Positions 18,337 through 28,643 of a stretch of DNA of 64,000 nucleotides are shown one piece after another; the first letter of the stretch is position 1; the number at the start of each line of letters is the position of its first letter. Below the pieces are notes generated by a model that saw nothing but the letters and a program-made list of their open reading frames with translations, had not been told where the DNA came from and did not search any database. The DNA is taken from the NCBI GenBank assembly GCA_018136815.1, contig CM030934.1:6778573-6842572 (forward strand), read 5' to 3'. The translations under genes and the position numbers were made by a program. Source of the DNA: Isochrysis galbana. Lineage: Eukaryota; Haptophyta; Isochrysidales; Isochrysidaceae.

Positions 18337-19833
18337 CTAGCACTCGGGGAGGGCACCAAAGAAGGGCCTTTGTCGCTTAAGTGGGAGTGGCGGCCCGGCG
18401 AGTTCGGCCGACATGGGCAGTTCGACGAGGGTTGGTGCGGCGAAGGTGTCGATCGCGTGCCCCCGATAAACAGGTGGCGCGTACGAGTTGACCTCCCGCG
18501 TGGCGGCCCACTCCGCCACAGCTGCAACGCCACACGCCTCGAGCTCCATGCTCATCTGCATCCCCAACCCGACAACGCCCGACTCGCCAACGGGCGAAAA
18601 TGCGACGTGTCTATAGTCTGGAGCTTTCTCGGCGGCGTGTCTGGGCAGGTCAGCCGCCAGTGGCAGGTTTTCCTGATCATCCGGTACGTCCGTAAGTGGC
18701 GGGCGCGCCTTCAGCCAAGCATGCGTCTGCACATCTAAGACGGTGAAGCGCTTGCTCGGGTTGAGCGAGAGCATTCCGTCGATGAGGTTGACTGCCTCGT
18801 ACGACAGCGGGCATGGACGGCCATAGAACGCAAAGACGGTGTGCGTGAGCGAGTGGCCCTGGATGACAGCTTGGCACACACGTACAAAGCGCCAGTCGCT
18901 CGTGGTGGCGCCATCGAGCGGGAAGAAGCCCGCCAGCATGCCAAACAGGCAGATTCCACACGACCAGACGTCGATTGCCTCCCCGTCGTACCCGCCCCCA
19001 ACCAGCACATCGGGAGCAGCGTACGATTTGGAGCCGCACACCTACGGGAAGTGCGATGGCCGTATGGGGCCGGGTGGGCGAGGAGGAGATCCAAGCTGGG
19101 GGGGGCATGGAACGCATGTGGCCGCGAAATGGGTGCGCGCACTTCATGGAGCGTCTTGCGAATCACTTTCCCCTGCGCATCACGATCGTAGCGGTGCGCC
19201 AGCCCAAAGTCGCAGATTTTGCAGCGATCCTTGTGGTCCAGCAGCACATTCTCCTGCAGGGAATGAGACCGCAACACAGCGTGTGAGCTCTGGCGTGGCG
19301 TGTCGATAATGTCACAGGGTGCATCACGTGCCTGTGCCAGAGCTCATGCAGGAGCTCCGCTCCATTGTCTCCACAACCCTCAAGATCCGCGCGCGCAGCG
19401 ATCAGCGCGAGCAGCGCGTCGTGTGAATTCTCACCAGCTTGAGATCCCTGTGCACAATTCCCTTGCCGTGCATGAACTGTACCGCAGACATGATTTGCGC
19501 AAAGAAGCAGCGCCCGTCTCTCTCAGAGAGGTTCCCGTGCGCGAGCACTCTGACGAAGAGCTCTCCATGGGCAGCGAGCTCCATAAAGATGTAGTTATCC
19601 CGCCCAATCACCTCGAACCCGCGCAGGCCGATGATGTTTGGGTGTGCCAGCTCCTTCATGAGCCCCACCTCGTGAGCGACAGCGCTCTCCTGCGACTTCT
19701 CTTTGGTCTCTATCACCTTGACCGCAAGAAGCTCTCCCGAGGCGACGTCGCGCGCGGAGAGGACGTGGCCATAGCCCCCCGAGCCTAGAAGAGTCTTTGA
19801 GAGCGAGTAGCGCCCGACGCTCTTCTGTACCAT
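18337..19833 (-). CDS. Serine/threonine protein kinase (CAMK/SnRK-like), three exons
   Basis: The model is complement join(18337..19041, 19143..19253, 19435..19833), 404 residues, with both introns in phase 0. Exon 1 carries the glycine loop GSGGYGHV, the VAIK-type lysine (LAVKVIE), the alphaC Glu and HRDLKL, and stops at a GTGAGA donor. Exon 2 continues with ENVLLDH and the CDFGLAHRY magnesium loop. Exon 3 begins VCGSKSYAAPDVL (activation segment; the usual APE reads APD), then DVWSCGICLFGMLAG and the C-lobe. A tail of about 100 residues without a recognised domain follows. All residues needed for phosphotransfer are present. The family is nearest CAMK/AMPK/Chk1-type; the substrate is unknown. 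The ATG is the first after a long CT-rich (sense) leader. Confidence 0.88.
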
Positions 19834-19834
19834 G

Positions 19835-19901
19835 GGAGGGGGGGGGGGAGGGGGGGCCTGCGCCGGGTGGGGGGGCAGGGATGGGGAGAGGGGGAAGACG
19901 A

Positions 19902-19961
<60 letters not shown>

Positions 19962-20571
19962 AGGGAGGGAGGGGGACAGAGACAGAGAGAGAGGGAGGGA
20001 GAAGAGAGAAAGAAGAGAGAAGGAGAGAGAGAAGGAGAGAGCGAGAGAGAGGGAGGGAGGGAGGGAGGGAGGGAGGGAGGGAGGGAGGGAGGGAAAGGTT
20101 TGGGAGAGAAAGGGGGGAGAGAGAGGGGGGAGAGAGAGAGGGAGGGAAAGAGAGGGGAGGTGGTGGGGAGGGAGGGGAGCGAGGGAGAAGGGGAACGAGA
20201 GAAAGAGGGAGCGAGAGAGAGAGAACGACGGAAAGTTGCAGCGAGGAAGGGGACGCCGGCAGGAAAGGAGAGAGAACCACAACAACGCGGGGGGGCGCGG
20301 GGGGGGGGGGGCGCGGGGGGGCCGTCCCGCGCGGGGGGGAGAGGGGGGGGGGGGGAGCGGCCCAACGCACCGGGGGAGAGCCCCGCAGGGCCGCGTGGAG
20401 AGGAGAGAGGAGCCTCGCTCGTCGGCCGCTGGCCACCCTCTCTCTCTTTTTCTTACCTCTTCTCTCCTTGTTTCTTCTCTCTCTCTTTGTGAAGGGGGTG
20501 GGCCCCAGATTCCTCTGGTAGGAGAAAAGCAGAGGGAGGGAGGGGGAGAGAGAGACATGGCGCTCCAGCAC
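19835..20571 (-). promoter_or_regulatory. Extended pyrimidine-rich leader (sense) of the kinase gene
   Basis: On the plus strand this stretch is nearly all purine: (GA)n at about 19907-19953, (GGGA)n-type units at 20050-20093 and G-runs near 20300-20355. It starts two bases from the kinase ATG, so on the sense strand it is a C/T tract of more than 500 bp. A role as 5' UTR or promoter is inferred from position only. Confidence 0.45.
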
Positions 20572-21302
20572 TGCGGGGAGCAGTTTGCAATGGGCGAGAT
20601 TGGGGACAATAAGAGAATAAGAGAGAAAGGGGCAGCGAATCGCGAGAGAAGGCGAGCGGTGCAGCTCTCTCCGTCGGAGTCTGGCCCGCGTTGTCCTATC
20701 AGAGCGGCGGGCGATCGAGATGGAACGAGATGGATCTCAGCAGAACGAGGGCTGGTCGAGCTCCAGCGAGCTATCACTCTTCCTCGGCGAGATTGTGGAG
20801 AACGCCTTGAGATCACACGAGACAGCCCGCCGTTCGCCGCTGCTATCCGGCCGGCCGGCCAGCAGTTGCTGACGCGGCACGAGGGTTGCGTCCAGTCTTT
20901 TTGTTTTAGGCCCGCTCGCAGCCTCTCCTCACTGCCTGTCTGCCTGCTGCTAGGCCAGTCTACCCTACCCCTCGTTGCCAAAAATCTGACATTGGTAAAC
21001 GAGGGTTTTTGCACGGCCGTAACAGGGTCTCAAGAGGGTCTCCACAGCGCCTCTCAACAAGTCGCGCTGTGGAGATGTCTATTGGGACCGTTTCAATAAA
21101 TAAGCGTAGTGAGGCGCTATTGAGGACTCTGCCGCACCTCAACAATGGAGAAGGCGCACCGCTGCCCCACCGTTGCCACGCCGCTTCTCGTCGTCCCCGC
21201 ACCTGCCAAGGGCCCACTGCAAGGCGTCGCGGCCCGAGCTCTACGTGATGAATGCCTCTCCCTCACCCTCCCTCTCCTCAACTAAGTTTATACTTAGACG
21301 CG
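20572..21302. other. Intergenic region with short hairpin repeat
   Basis: No gene seen. From about 20997 (GAGGGTTTTTGCA) to about 21085 there is a hairpin-forming sequence, with TCTCCACAGCG pairing with CGCTGTGGAGA. Its left end resembles the start of the 31466 repeat upstream of the Harbinger transposase, suggesting a related miniature element. Confidence 0.35.
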
Positions 21303-22654
21303 ATGGAGCGCGCCGCCGCGACTCCCCTCTCCTTCGGGCCCCCCGCCGAGGGCGCCCCACCAGCGACCATGGAGCAGCCGCTATCGAAGCGGCCGCGTCC
21401 GCCCACCGAGGCCGAGCAGGTGCGTGCGACTCCGGTCGCGCCACACGGCCCGTGGCCCCGGCCACACCACCCATGGCAGCCATGCTGGCCTCCCCCATGG
21501 GGGACAGCAGGCTGCTGGAAGCATCCCATCAATGCGAGGCTCATGCAGCCACCCTTCCATTGGGCATGCCTTATGGCAGAGGCCCCTCTCGCCCTGGCAA
21601 GGGTCGCGCTGCTCCGGCAGCGCGGCCCGAGGCCGGGTGGCCCTTATGGGCACATCATCCACTCCACTTCAACGCACAACACACTCTCCAGAAGCACCCC
21701 CTCACACTCAGCACGCAACACACATGAGACACAAAGGTACGACCCCCCTGGGAGAGACCAGCGCCGAATGACACCGCCTACTGCCCGCGCCCGCACGACA
21801 CTGAGTACGGACACCCCCGACCCCGCCTCACAGGGACAAGACTCCGACGAAGACAACATCATCACAGACTCAGACGCCAACTTCGAGCTCTCATTCCACC
21901 AGGCCGGAGACATCATAATCCAGGACACGACGGTGTATGCCGCCATCGTCGAACTTCTCCTAGAACTCGAGGGAGTTGACCCCGAGCCAGACTTCTGGGC
22001 CCGCTCGGCGAGGGGCCCGTGGCACATAGCAGTCAACGAAGACTGCGCGCAACAGTTCAAGGCCAAATACGGCGACCTCACCATCATCCGCGTCTTGGGC
22101 CAAGACATCCCCGTGCGCGTCAGCGTCGTGTAGGTGATCTCGTCTACCATGAGCACCTCCGCGACTGTACCGTCGTCGCCGTGCAGAGAGACCCTGACCC
22201 CGCTGATTCCAAGGACAAGAAGGTGGAGGTGAGCTTCTACTCCAGAATTCTTCAGAGTAACCAGAAGAGGTGGGTGCTGTGTACGTCGTTGCGCAGCCGC
22301 GTCGAGGTAGCAGACGGGGCAGCAGACAAGCCATCCACCACCCAAGGTAAGCCTAGCTCAGGGAGCAGAGGACAACGTGTGGATCGTGCAGCCTTCATCT
22401 GCATAGACGAGAGCGACGGTGAGGGCAGTGGAGAGGAGTGCGACTCAGAGGCAGAGGGAGGCATGTCGCACTTGGCGGCACACGAGCGCGGTCGAGTCAT
22501 GCGGCATAAACCGGAGGCAGAGAAGCGCGGCGCACACGCTGCGGCCGAGGCCGAGCACGCGCATCATGCAGTGATGCGCGCGATCGACAGTCTTCAGAGC
22601 GCGCAAGCAAGGGTCGGCCGGGCTGCGACCGTCTCATCAAGCGCCTGCATGTGA
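21303..22654 (+). pseudogene. Unknown acidic protein gene in two frames (frameshifted or unusually spliced)
   Basis: From the ATG at 21303 one frame stays open to TAG at 22131-22133. The first ~39 codons end at a plausible donor (GAGCAG|GTGCGT, 21420), and an in-frame acceptor lies at 21760-21761, giving a 342-bp intron. The protein then runs through an acidic DSDEDNIITDSD segment to a region reading AVNEDCAQQF...VRVSVV. Right after the stop, the neighbouring frame continues with similar composition (GDLVYHEHLRDCTVVAVQ...KKVEVSFYSR) and ends in an acidic and then helical tail at 22654. The smooth hand-over suggests one gene broken by a 1-bp indel. Programmed frameshifting or a missed intron are alternatives. 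I recognise no family. Confidence 0.4.
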
Positions 22655-22837
22655 CCGACGCTCAATGCGCAATGCGCCACCAATGCCGACCACTGACCAA
22701 TTGCAATGGTTGTGCGTCTCCCTCAACCTCAAGGGCCGGGTGCCAAGGCGCTGGACCCGCACTGCATTCGCACGTCGTCAAGAGTCTCGTCGGGCGGCCC
22801 TGTGCCGGCTGCAGACTCGACTTGCCGCGGTTGCTGA

Positions 22838-23179
22838 GAGTGGCGTGTCGCGCTCGCCGTCGCATGGGTGCCCCGAGGGCGCCACTTCTCGGACCCCCAT
22901 CACACGCTCGGGATCGTCGCCTTCGCCCTCGCTCTAATGCAGCCACTCAACGCGCTCGTGCGCGGCACGCCCGGCACCCGCACCACACGCCGCGCCGTGT
23001 GGCGGGTCGCGCACAAGGGGACGGGCTAATACGCCGTGCTCGGCGTGGGCGTCTACCAGGCCCTCTCGGGGCGCGCCCTCATGCCGAGCCAAGGCGACGC
23101 CGTTCTCGTCGCGTACGTGTACGTGGTGCTCCTGGGCCTCTCCTTCGGGGTGCTCGCGGGGGGGCTCATGGTAGGGTGA
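22838..23179 (+). pseudogene. Cytochrome b561-domain fragment with internal stop
   Basis: One frame reads like the C-terminal part of a eukaryotic cytochrome b561/ferric-reductase transmembrane domain: a hydrophobic helix (VALAVAWVP), then HFSDPHHTLGIVAFALALMQ, then PLNALVR, VWRVAHKGTG and two more hydrophobic helices. Two family-type heme-ligand histidines are visible (SDPHH and VAHKG). The frame has TAA directly after KGTG and a TGA just upstream of the fragment, and no partner exons are evident, so it looks like a dead gene fragment. The usual family function is transmembrane electron transfer, for example ascorbate-dependent. Confidence 0.6.
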
Positions 23180-23184
23180 GAGTC

Positions 23185-23345
23185 CCCACGGGAGGGGAAG
23201 AAACCCTGAGGGAAGAGACCAAATGAAGGCAAGCCGCAAGCCGCCTCAGCCCCTGCCAAAGGCCTAAGGGCAGGGGCTGAGGTTGAATGTACGGGCCCAC
23301 CCCGGGGGGTGTCCGCGATGGAGAGAGGGGGGCGCGAGGCCCCCA
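23185..23345 (+). repeat. Dispersed G/C-rich repeat fragment
   Basis: It shares GAGACCAAATGAAGGCAAGC with 56620-56640 and the block TTGA.TGTACGGGCCCACC plus a G-run with 33553-33580. It is part of the repeat family seen most fully at 33115-33935. Confidence 0.6.
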
Positions 23346-23513
23346 TTGACCCCCACTTATAAAAGTAGGTTGAAGATAGTTGACACAGAAGACTGAAGAC
23401 ATGAGCACGCACACGGAGCCCAGAAACGGACAGACACAGACCGCGGTCGTCGCCTTTTAAGTCCTACCCCAAGAGGACGCCGCCCGCCGCCTCGCGCGTG
23501 GCAGCCGCGCTCG

Positions 23514-26412
23514 ATGCCGATGGCCGACGCGCGCGCCGTCCGTCTGCTCTCGCTCTGCAGCGCGGCGGCGGCGCTGGGCGGCATGGTGGTGGTGGCGGCG
23601 GCGTGGCGGCGGCGGGCAGCCCAGATCGACGCGCTCCTCCGCTTCTGGTTTGACGGAACTACTGCTGAGCTCTATGCCAGTCGCTGGTTTGTGCCGGCCG
23701 GCTCAGCTGCGCTCGCTGCACTCGACCAGACCATCGCGAAGCGGTACGGCGCCCTGCTGGCGGAGGCGGAGACAGGCAGACTCGAAGGTTGGGTACAACA
23801 CGGTCCGCGCGGCCTCCTCGCGCTCATCATCCTCCTCGACCAGTTCTCGAGACACGTGCACCGTGGTGATCAGCACGCGGTCCAAAGGACCGATGAGCGG
23901 GCGCTCAGCCTTGCACAGCAGATGCTCGCGCGCGGTTGGAATCACAGGCTCAGCGCAACGGAGCTCGTTTTTGCTCTCATGCCGATGCGTCACTCGCCCA
24001 CTGTAGAACGGCTTGAGCAGGTGCGCCGCCCGAGTCCAGCGTGGGCCAGCAAGAGGTGCGCTGCTTAGATCACACTGCCACTGCCACATGCCGCAGGTGC
24101 TAGAGCACACCGTTGTGGCCCTGAACGCCAGTAAGGGATCGGTGGCTGTGCTGGAGCGTTTCCGGCGCGCGACTGAGCTGCGGCTGCAGCATTTGCAGGG
24201 CGACGGTGATCCTGACGACATCCTGGAGCGGCAAGACCGCGAGGCGGAGTTGGACCAGGCGGGCGTGCCCAATGAGGCGCTCACACGCACCATCGAACGC
24301 TTCCTCGAACGCCACCTCGACGGCGTGAAGAGTTGTTGGCCGAGCCGCGGCGCGCGTGACGGGCGAGCGGAAGCGAGACGTGCTGCTGGGTCCAGCGCGT
24401 CGGCTTGCTCGGGGGGCTCCGATGGCGCGAGAGCGGGCGAGGGCAGCGCGCTAATCGTGTCATTGTCGGGTGGCGTGGACTCAATGGTCCTCGCGCACAT
24501 CCTCCTCGCGCTGAAGTCCTGTCACGGCCGGCGCGTCTGCGCCGTGCACATCGACTATTCGAATCGCTCGGAGTCCGCTGCGGAGGCCGACTACCTCCGC
24601 CACTGGTGCTCCGCGCGCGGCGTGGCGCTGCGCGTTCGGGTCGTGCACGAGGTGAAGCGAGGCAAGACGCCGCGCGACGAGTATGAGAAGGAGAGTCGGC
24701 GCATTCGCTTCGATGCATATCGCGAAGCGATGTCTGAGTTTGGCGGCGGCGCTATCTTCTTTGGCCATCACATTGGCGACGTTCAGGAGAACGTCATCTC
24801 TAACGTGATGAAGGGCGCCTCCGTACTCAATGTGGCGGGTGTGCGGAACATGCGGTCTGCGGTGGGGTGCCTGCATCCCTCACGGCTTCTGCTCAGCGCT
24901 AACTGCCTGTCGTGACATCCGCCTCAATGGATGCAGGCATCGCCGAGTCGTCCCTTGTAAATGGCGTCATGATTTGGCGTCCTATGCTTCCGCATCCGAA
25001 GACACTTATCATCGACTATGCCCACCGGTATGGTGTGCCATACTTCAAGGACTCCACCCCAGCGTGGTCGACGCGCGGCCGGCTGCGGAACGAGCTACTG
25101 CCACTAATCGCGCAGGTGGGCCCGGCTTTGCGCGGGTGGAGTCTCGAACCAAGACTGAAACGGCAGGATGAAGATATACCGGGAAAAGACTACTGGGGGA
25201 TGGGAGGCCCCTTTCCATGATGCGCTTGCAAGCTGAACTACTCGGCTCCGCCTCGCTGGCACCACAACCGATGTATCCACGGATGCGTGAACCCACTTGC
25301 CCCCGTCGCCCATTCAATCCTCCCACCAACCGCGCCGCCTCCATGCTGTCCACCCACCGCGCCGTCCCCGTGCTGCTGCTACAGATCTATGGCGAAGGAT
25401 TTGGCACGCACTTGAATGCTTTGGCTCGTGATTCAGCCTTGGTAGGTCAGCTCGTCGAGTCGCAGCTTCTCCATCCTTTCCGCCAATCAGTCACCACAAC
25501 ACCGATGGCCGTGTGGTTCAACGCCAAGCAGCATGCTCATCTTCCTCTCTTCTTCTGGCGCGAGGTGCGCCCCATGGGTGGTTGGCCGAGTTTCTCTCCC
25601 CGCCCATCACTTAGTGCTACTAGATATGAGATCGCTCGAGCGCGTCCCATTCCCCACAACTTCATCGACTCCTATAAGTGCAGTTGGTCTTTACCCTGCG
25701 CAGTCAATCGCTCCGTCGCGTTTACGCTCTGGCGCAGACGGTCTCTCACCGCCTGTCCTTGCAGGCCTTGCGTGATCTCTGCGAGGGACAGCTTGGCATT
25801 GGGCTCGTGAAGGAGAAGGCGGTCGAACAGTTTCTCGAGAGGTTGCTCTCCCCGAACGTGCGCAACGGATGGCTCGCTCTCAAAAAAGATTGCCGCTCGC
25901 TGCTGGTGGACGGAACGTTAGTATTCATCCATCAGGCCGCCTTCCCCGGCCAGCACCGGGGCAGAGAATGGGTCCCTGACGCACATGCGCAGCCGGGGAC
26001 ACCCATTGCCCCGCCCCCTTTATGCAAGGGCCCACCACAGGCGTCCGATCTCTTCCCGCTCGCTTTCGGGCCATGGCGTATAACCTTACGTCACCGCAGG
26101 TCGGTTGAGAAAGGGGTGCCTGCGGTTGATAACCCTCCCGTCTACTCATCGCTCGGGTTATGGGAGGTGCTATCTGGACGGTTCGCGTATGAGTTGCCAG
26201 CACACACGAGCTACGCTATCGCTCCCACGGAAAAGGTTGCAGTGCCTGCCTTTCGAGCACTTGGAAGGACATGGCCTGCGATGCTCATGGCCGTCCCGCA
26301 AGTAATGGGCACGGGTGCTGAGTTACATGACGAGCCACCTGTAATTGTCGAATTCTCGTACGATAGGTCACACTTTAGCGGGCATGGCGCAAGGAGCTCA
26401 AACCGCCTGTAG
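23514..26412 (+). CDS. DUF924 domain fused to tRNA(Ile)-lysidine synthase (TilS), five exons
   Basis: TilS converts the anticodon wobble C34 of tRNA-Ile(CAU) to lysidine, a bacterial and plastid reaction. The model is join(23514..24020, 24097..24838, 24937..25115, 25385..25564, 25765..26412), 751 residues; every junction has GT..AG and keeps family continuity. Residues 1-33 hold a hydrophobic stretch followed by Arg (GGMVVVAAAWRRR), possibly a targeting peptide or anchor. Residues about 35-245 match DUF924 (RFWFDG, LLDQFSRHVHRG, a FALMPMRHS block and DILERQDREAELD). Residues about 287-298 carry the PP-loop (VSLSGGVDS). HIDYSNR, FGHHIGD and VNGVMIWRPML follow, with the TilS C-terminal region in exons 4-5 (PLFFWRE, RNGWLALKKD). 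Exon 5 has an extra Pro-rich stretch that may hide a small intron. An organellar role is inferred. Confidence 0.85.
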
Positions 26413-26960
26413 CCTGGGCGGGTCTCTTGACAACGCACGCGCATCACATAGAGGATAGGGTGCGCCGGCGAGTCCTTCAGCACTACGTTGGCCGCTCGAT
26501 CTTAGTTGGCTCTCGATTGTGCCGGCACTGACGTTCGTTCCAAAGCACACCTGTTCGTCATCGCTTGCTCGCTCTCCCCGCTCTAGCATTTCGCACCTCT
26601 AGCCCTTTAAGTATACTTTAGGGTAGAGGGCGCATGCGTGTCGAGAAAGTGTGCAACTGTGGAGCACTAGTGACTAGTGTAGCAACATATTATGTGAGGA
26701 GCTGTTGACCGCGAGCAAGCGTTTGATTCGTGTGTGTACGAGTACGAATACGAGGGCCCTGACGCACAGAAAAAGAAGCGGATGTCCAAAGACGAGATGT
26801 TGGGCTACATGAGTAAAAAAATATAACACAGAGAAAAGAGAAAATACGGTCCAGTGGCCTCGCTTTTTTCTCATTGTTCTCGTGTTCTATTCTCTCTTGA
26901 GAGGCGGATATAGGTTTGTCTGTTCGATCGCCTGTTCTTCCGTCGCCGTTGTCGTCGGCG
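26413..26960. other. Intergenic region and probable promoter of the DUF218 gene
   Basis: No gene seen. The sequence is locally AT-richer (26660-26910). There is no clear TATA box. Confidence 0.35.
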
Positions 26961-27722
26961 ATGCCGGTACGCAGCCTCTCGGAGATCCGATGCCTTGTCG
27001 ACCGCGGTGATGTGCCCAGCCTGACGAAACGAGAGGAGGATGGCGGGCTTCTGCTCATCCTACAGCTCGGCGCGACCAACGACGAGCAGGGTACGCCGGA
27101 CGAAGACGTACGCCCGCGAGCAGAGCTCGTGGTGCAGCTCCACCAGTTTGCTGAGGCCGCAGGCCGCCACACACTAGTGCTGACGAGCGGTGGCGTCGAC
27201 CCCGACTTCCCATTCAATCCGACGAACACCCCACACTGGGTCTATGTGAGCAAGTGTCTCCTCGACCTCGGGCTCCCAGAGCGAGCGCTGCTCAGCCCTG
27301 GCTTGCCAGCACTGCACACGGTCGAAGAGGCCCTGCTCTGCCACGAGCTAGTCGCGCGCTACAACTCTCGCTTCGGGTGTGCGAATATTCAGCTAATCAT
27401 TGTCACGTCTGATTACCACGCACCGCGCGCCCGGCATCTTTTTGGCATTGCTCATGGTGAGCATGTGGCTTTGCCAGTTTGGTGCGAGGTTATTGCAGCG
27501 CCTTCTAACCGAGGTGAAGAGTTCCGATTTCAACGAGAGGCGCACGAGAAGAGAGCACTCGAAACTCTCCGAACTGCTCCCTTTGGCCCGTGGCTGGAGT
27601 TTATCAACGCGCATGGCGTCGCCGCAGCGAATCGATCCCGTCGTTTCTCGCGCCGGATGGTGCCCATAGACTTGATGGCCTTGTGCGGCATACAACAAAT
27701 AGAGCCCGAGACCAGAAAATAG
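26961..27722 (+). CDS. DUF218/YdcF-like protein
   Basis: 253 residues from ATG 26961; the open frame extends upstream only to a TTG. The pattern is that of the DUF218 (YdcF/SanA/ElyC) Rossmann-like fold: a hydrophobic first strand LLLILQLGATNDEQG with Gly and Asn, an Arg-containing helix, LVLTSGGVD, a conserved glutamate-rich helix (HTVEEALLCHELV), then LIIVTSDYHAPRARHLF, which is the family's most conserved block. The biochemical role is unsettled in the family; bacterial members affect the envelope, and some bind S-adenosylmethionine. No transmembrane segment is seen, unlike many bacterial members. The C-terminal ~60 residues (FGPWLEFINAHG...) are not family-typical. No intron is needed. 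Confidence 0.75.
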   Translation: MPVRSLSEIRCLVDRGDVPSLTKREEDGGLLLILQLGATNDEQGTPDEDVRPRAELVVQLHQFAEAAGRHTLVLTSGGVDPDFPFNPTNTPHWVYVSKCLLDLGLPERALLSPGLPALHTVEEALLCHELVARYNSRFGCANIQLIIVTSDYHAPRARHLFGIAHGEHVALPVWCEVIAAPSNRGEEFRFQREAHEKRALETLRTAPFGPWLEFINAHGVAAANRSRRFSRRMVPIDLMALCGIQQIEPETRK

Positions 27723-28035
27723 AACACCTCTGAGCACTTGGTCTATCAAAGACCGTATGTCGAGTAATAGTAGGTACATGGTGCAGGCAGGCGTCAAGTC
27801 GCCAGTGCTTCTACAAGAAATATTACGAGCAGAAACATAATGGCTCCTTTTTGCAAGCTCTTGTGCTCTTGCGCTCCTACTCGTAGACCTGTGATTTGCT
27901 TTTGGCTCATGGACCCAAACTTAAGAAGAAGTTGCGGTCTGTGTGTAGTCAAATGTGTAAATATGCTCAACGGAGGCATAGCGCCCGGAAGATGGAGAGA
28001 GGTCCCCCGCTTCTTGGAGGCAGCAAGAGCGAGGA
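27723..28035. other. Intergenic, no feature seen
   Basis: Short AT-richer spacer between the DUF218 gene and the LTR fragment. No reading frame resembles a known family. Confidence 0.35.
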
Positions 28036-28296
28036 TGTCGCATCCATCCTAGATTCATTCTAGATTATGCGATCTCCAGGCTCTTATCTCCAGGTGCTTC
28101 GCGCTTCGCCGTGAGGCCACACGGTGAAGCTCAGGCACTTCTAGGTTGGTAGGGTTCGTCCCTAGCGACCTAGAATTCAGGTTCTTGTTTCGTTCCTTCT
28201 AGTCTGTTTGTCAAGTCTAGATTCCAGGTTTCCTACTCCTTTCGGGCAATCTTGACCCAAAGGAGCAAAGGAGCGCCAGGTCGCCTTTCGCAACTA
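28036..28296 (+). repeat. Diverged 5' fragment of the Ty3/gypsy LTR family
   Basis: It starts TGTCGCAT and follows the first ~250 bp of the LTR at 47282 with many substitutions and small indels (a shared block around GGTTGGTAGGGTTCGTCCC). It breaks off where LINE-derived sequence begins. It is older than the other LTR copies. Confidence 0.85.
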
Positions 28297-28643
28297 GGAC
28301 AAAGGGCCTGGGACTCTTGCACTGGAAGACGCACGTAAAGGCCCTACAAGCCAAGTGGATCTTGAACTACCTCAACGCGAGAAAAGCAGTATGGAAGCAT
28401 GGACTCGAGTCGTACCGGGCTAGGGACTAGGGAGAGGCGCCGTCCTCTCCACGGTCCCTCCCGACACAGACATTGATTGACGAGTAGCATCAGCATCAGG
28501 GGCAACCCGGCACTCCCGGCCTTCTTGAGGGAGGCCCTTGAGAACTTCAGAGACCTAGACATACAACCCTCGTTTATGACGCGCGAAGGAGCGCTCTCTC
28601 ACAGCCCATATGGCACAACGTACACATTCCCCCCCCCCCCCCC
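28297..28643 (+). mobile_element. LINE ORF2 downstream segment, in inverted orientation
   Basis: The plus strand encodes KGLGLLHWKTHVKALQAKW, then (with a frame change) an IWHN-type block near 28600. This is the region that normally follows the reverse transcriptase/thumb part of LINE ORF2. It is oriented opposite to the adjacent LINE body (28644-29695, minus), with a poly-C run at the boundary (28630-28644). The body ends at the point in the protein where this segment should continue, so an in-place inversion explains the layout. It contains several stops. Confidence 0.65.

Noticed and set aside
19785-21099. Long Arg/Glu/Gly or Ser/Leu/Pro frames over the (GA)n tract
   Set aside because: Translation of simple repeats; only the kinase exon at the edge is real.
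21420-21761. Treating the whole 21303-22133 frame as one exon
   Set aside because: The Pro/His/Trp-rich middle has no protein-like pattern and is bounded by plausible splice sites, so an intron is more likely, though not certain.
26916-26960. Longer N terminus of the DUF218 protein
   Set aside because: It would start at TTG. The ATG at 26961 directly precedes the conserved region.
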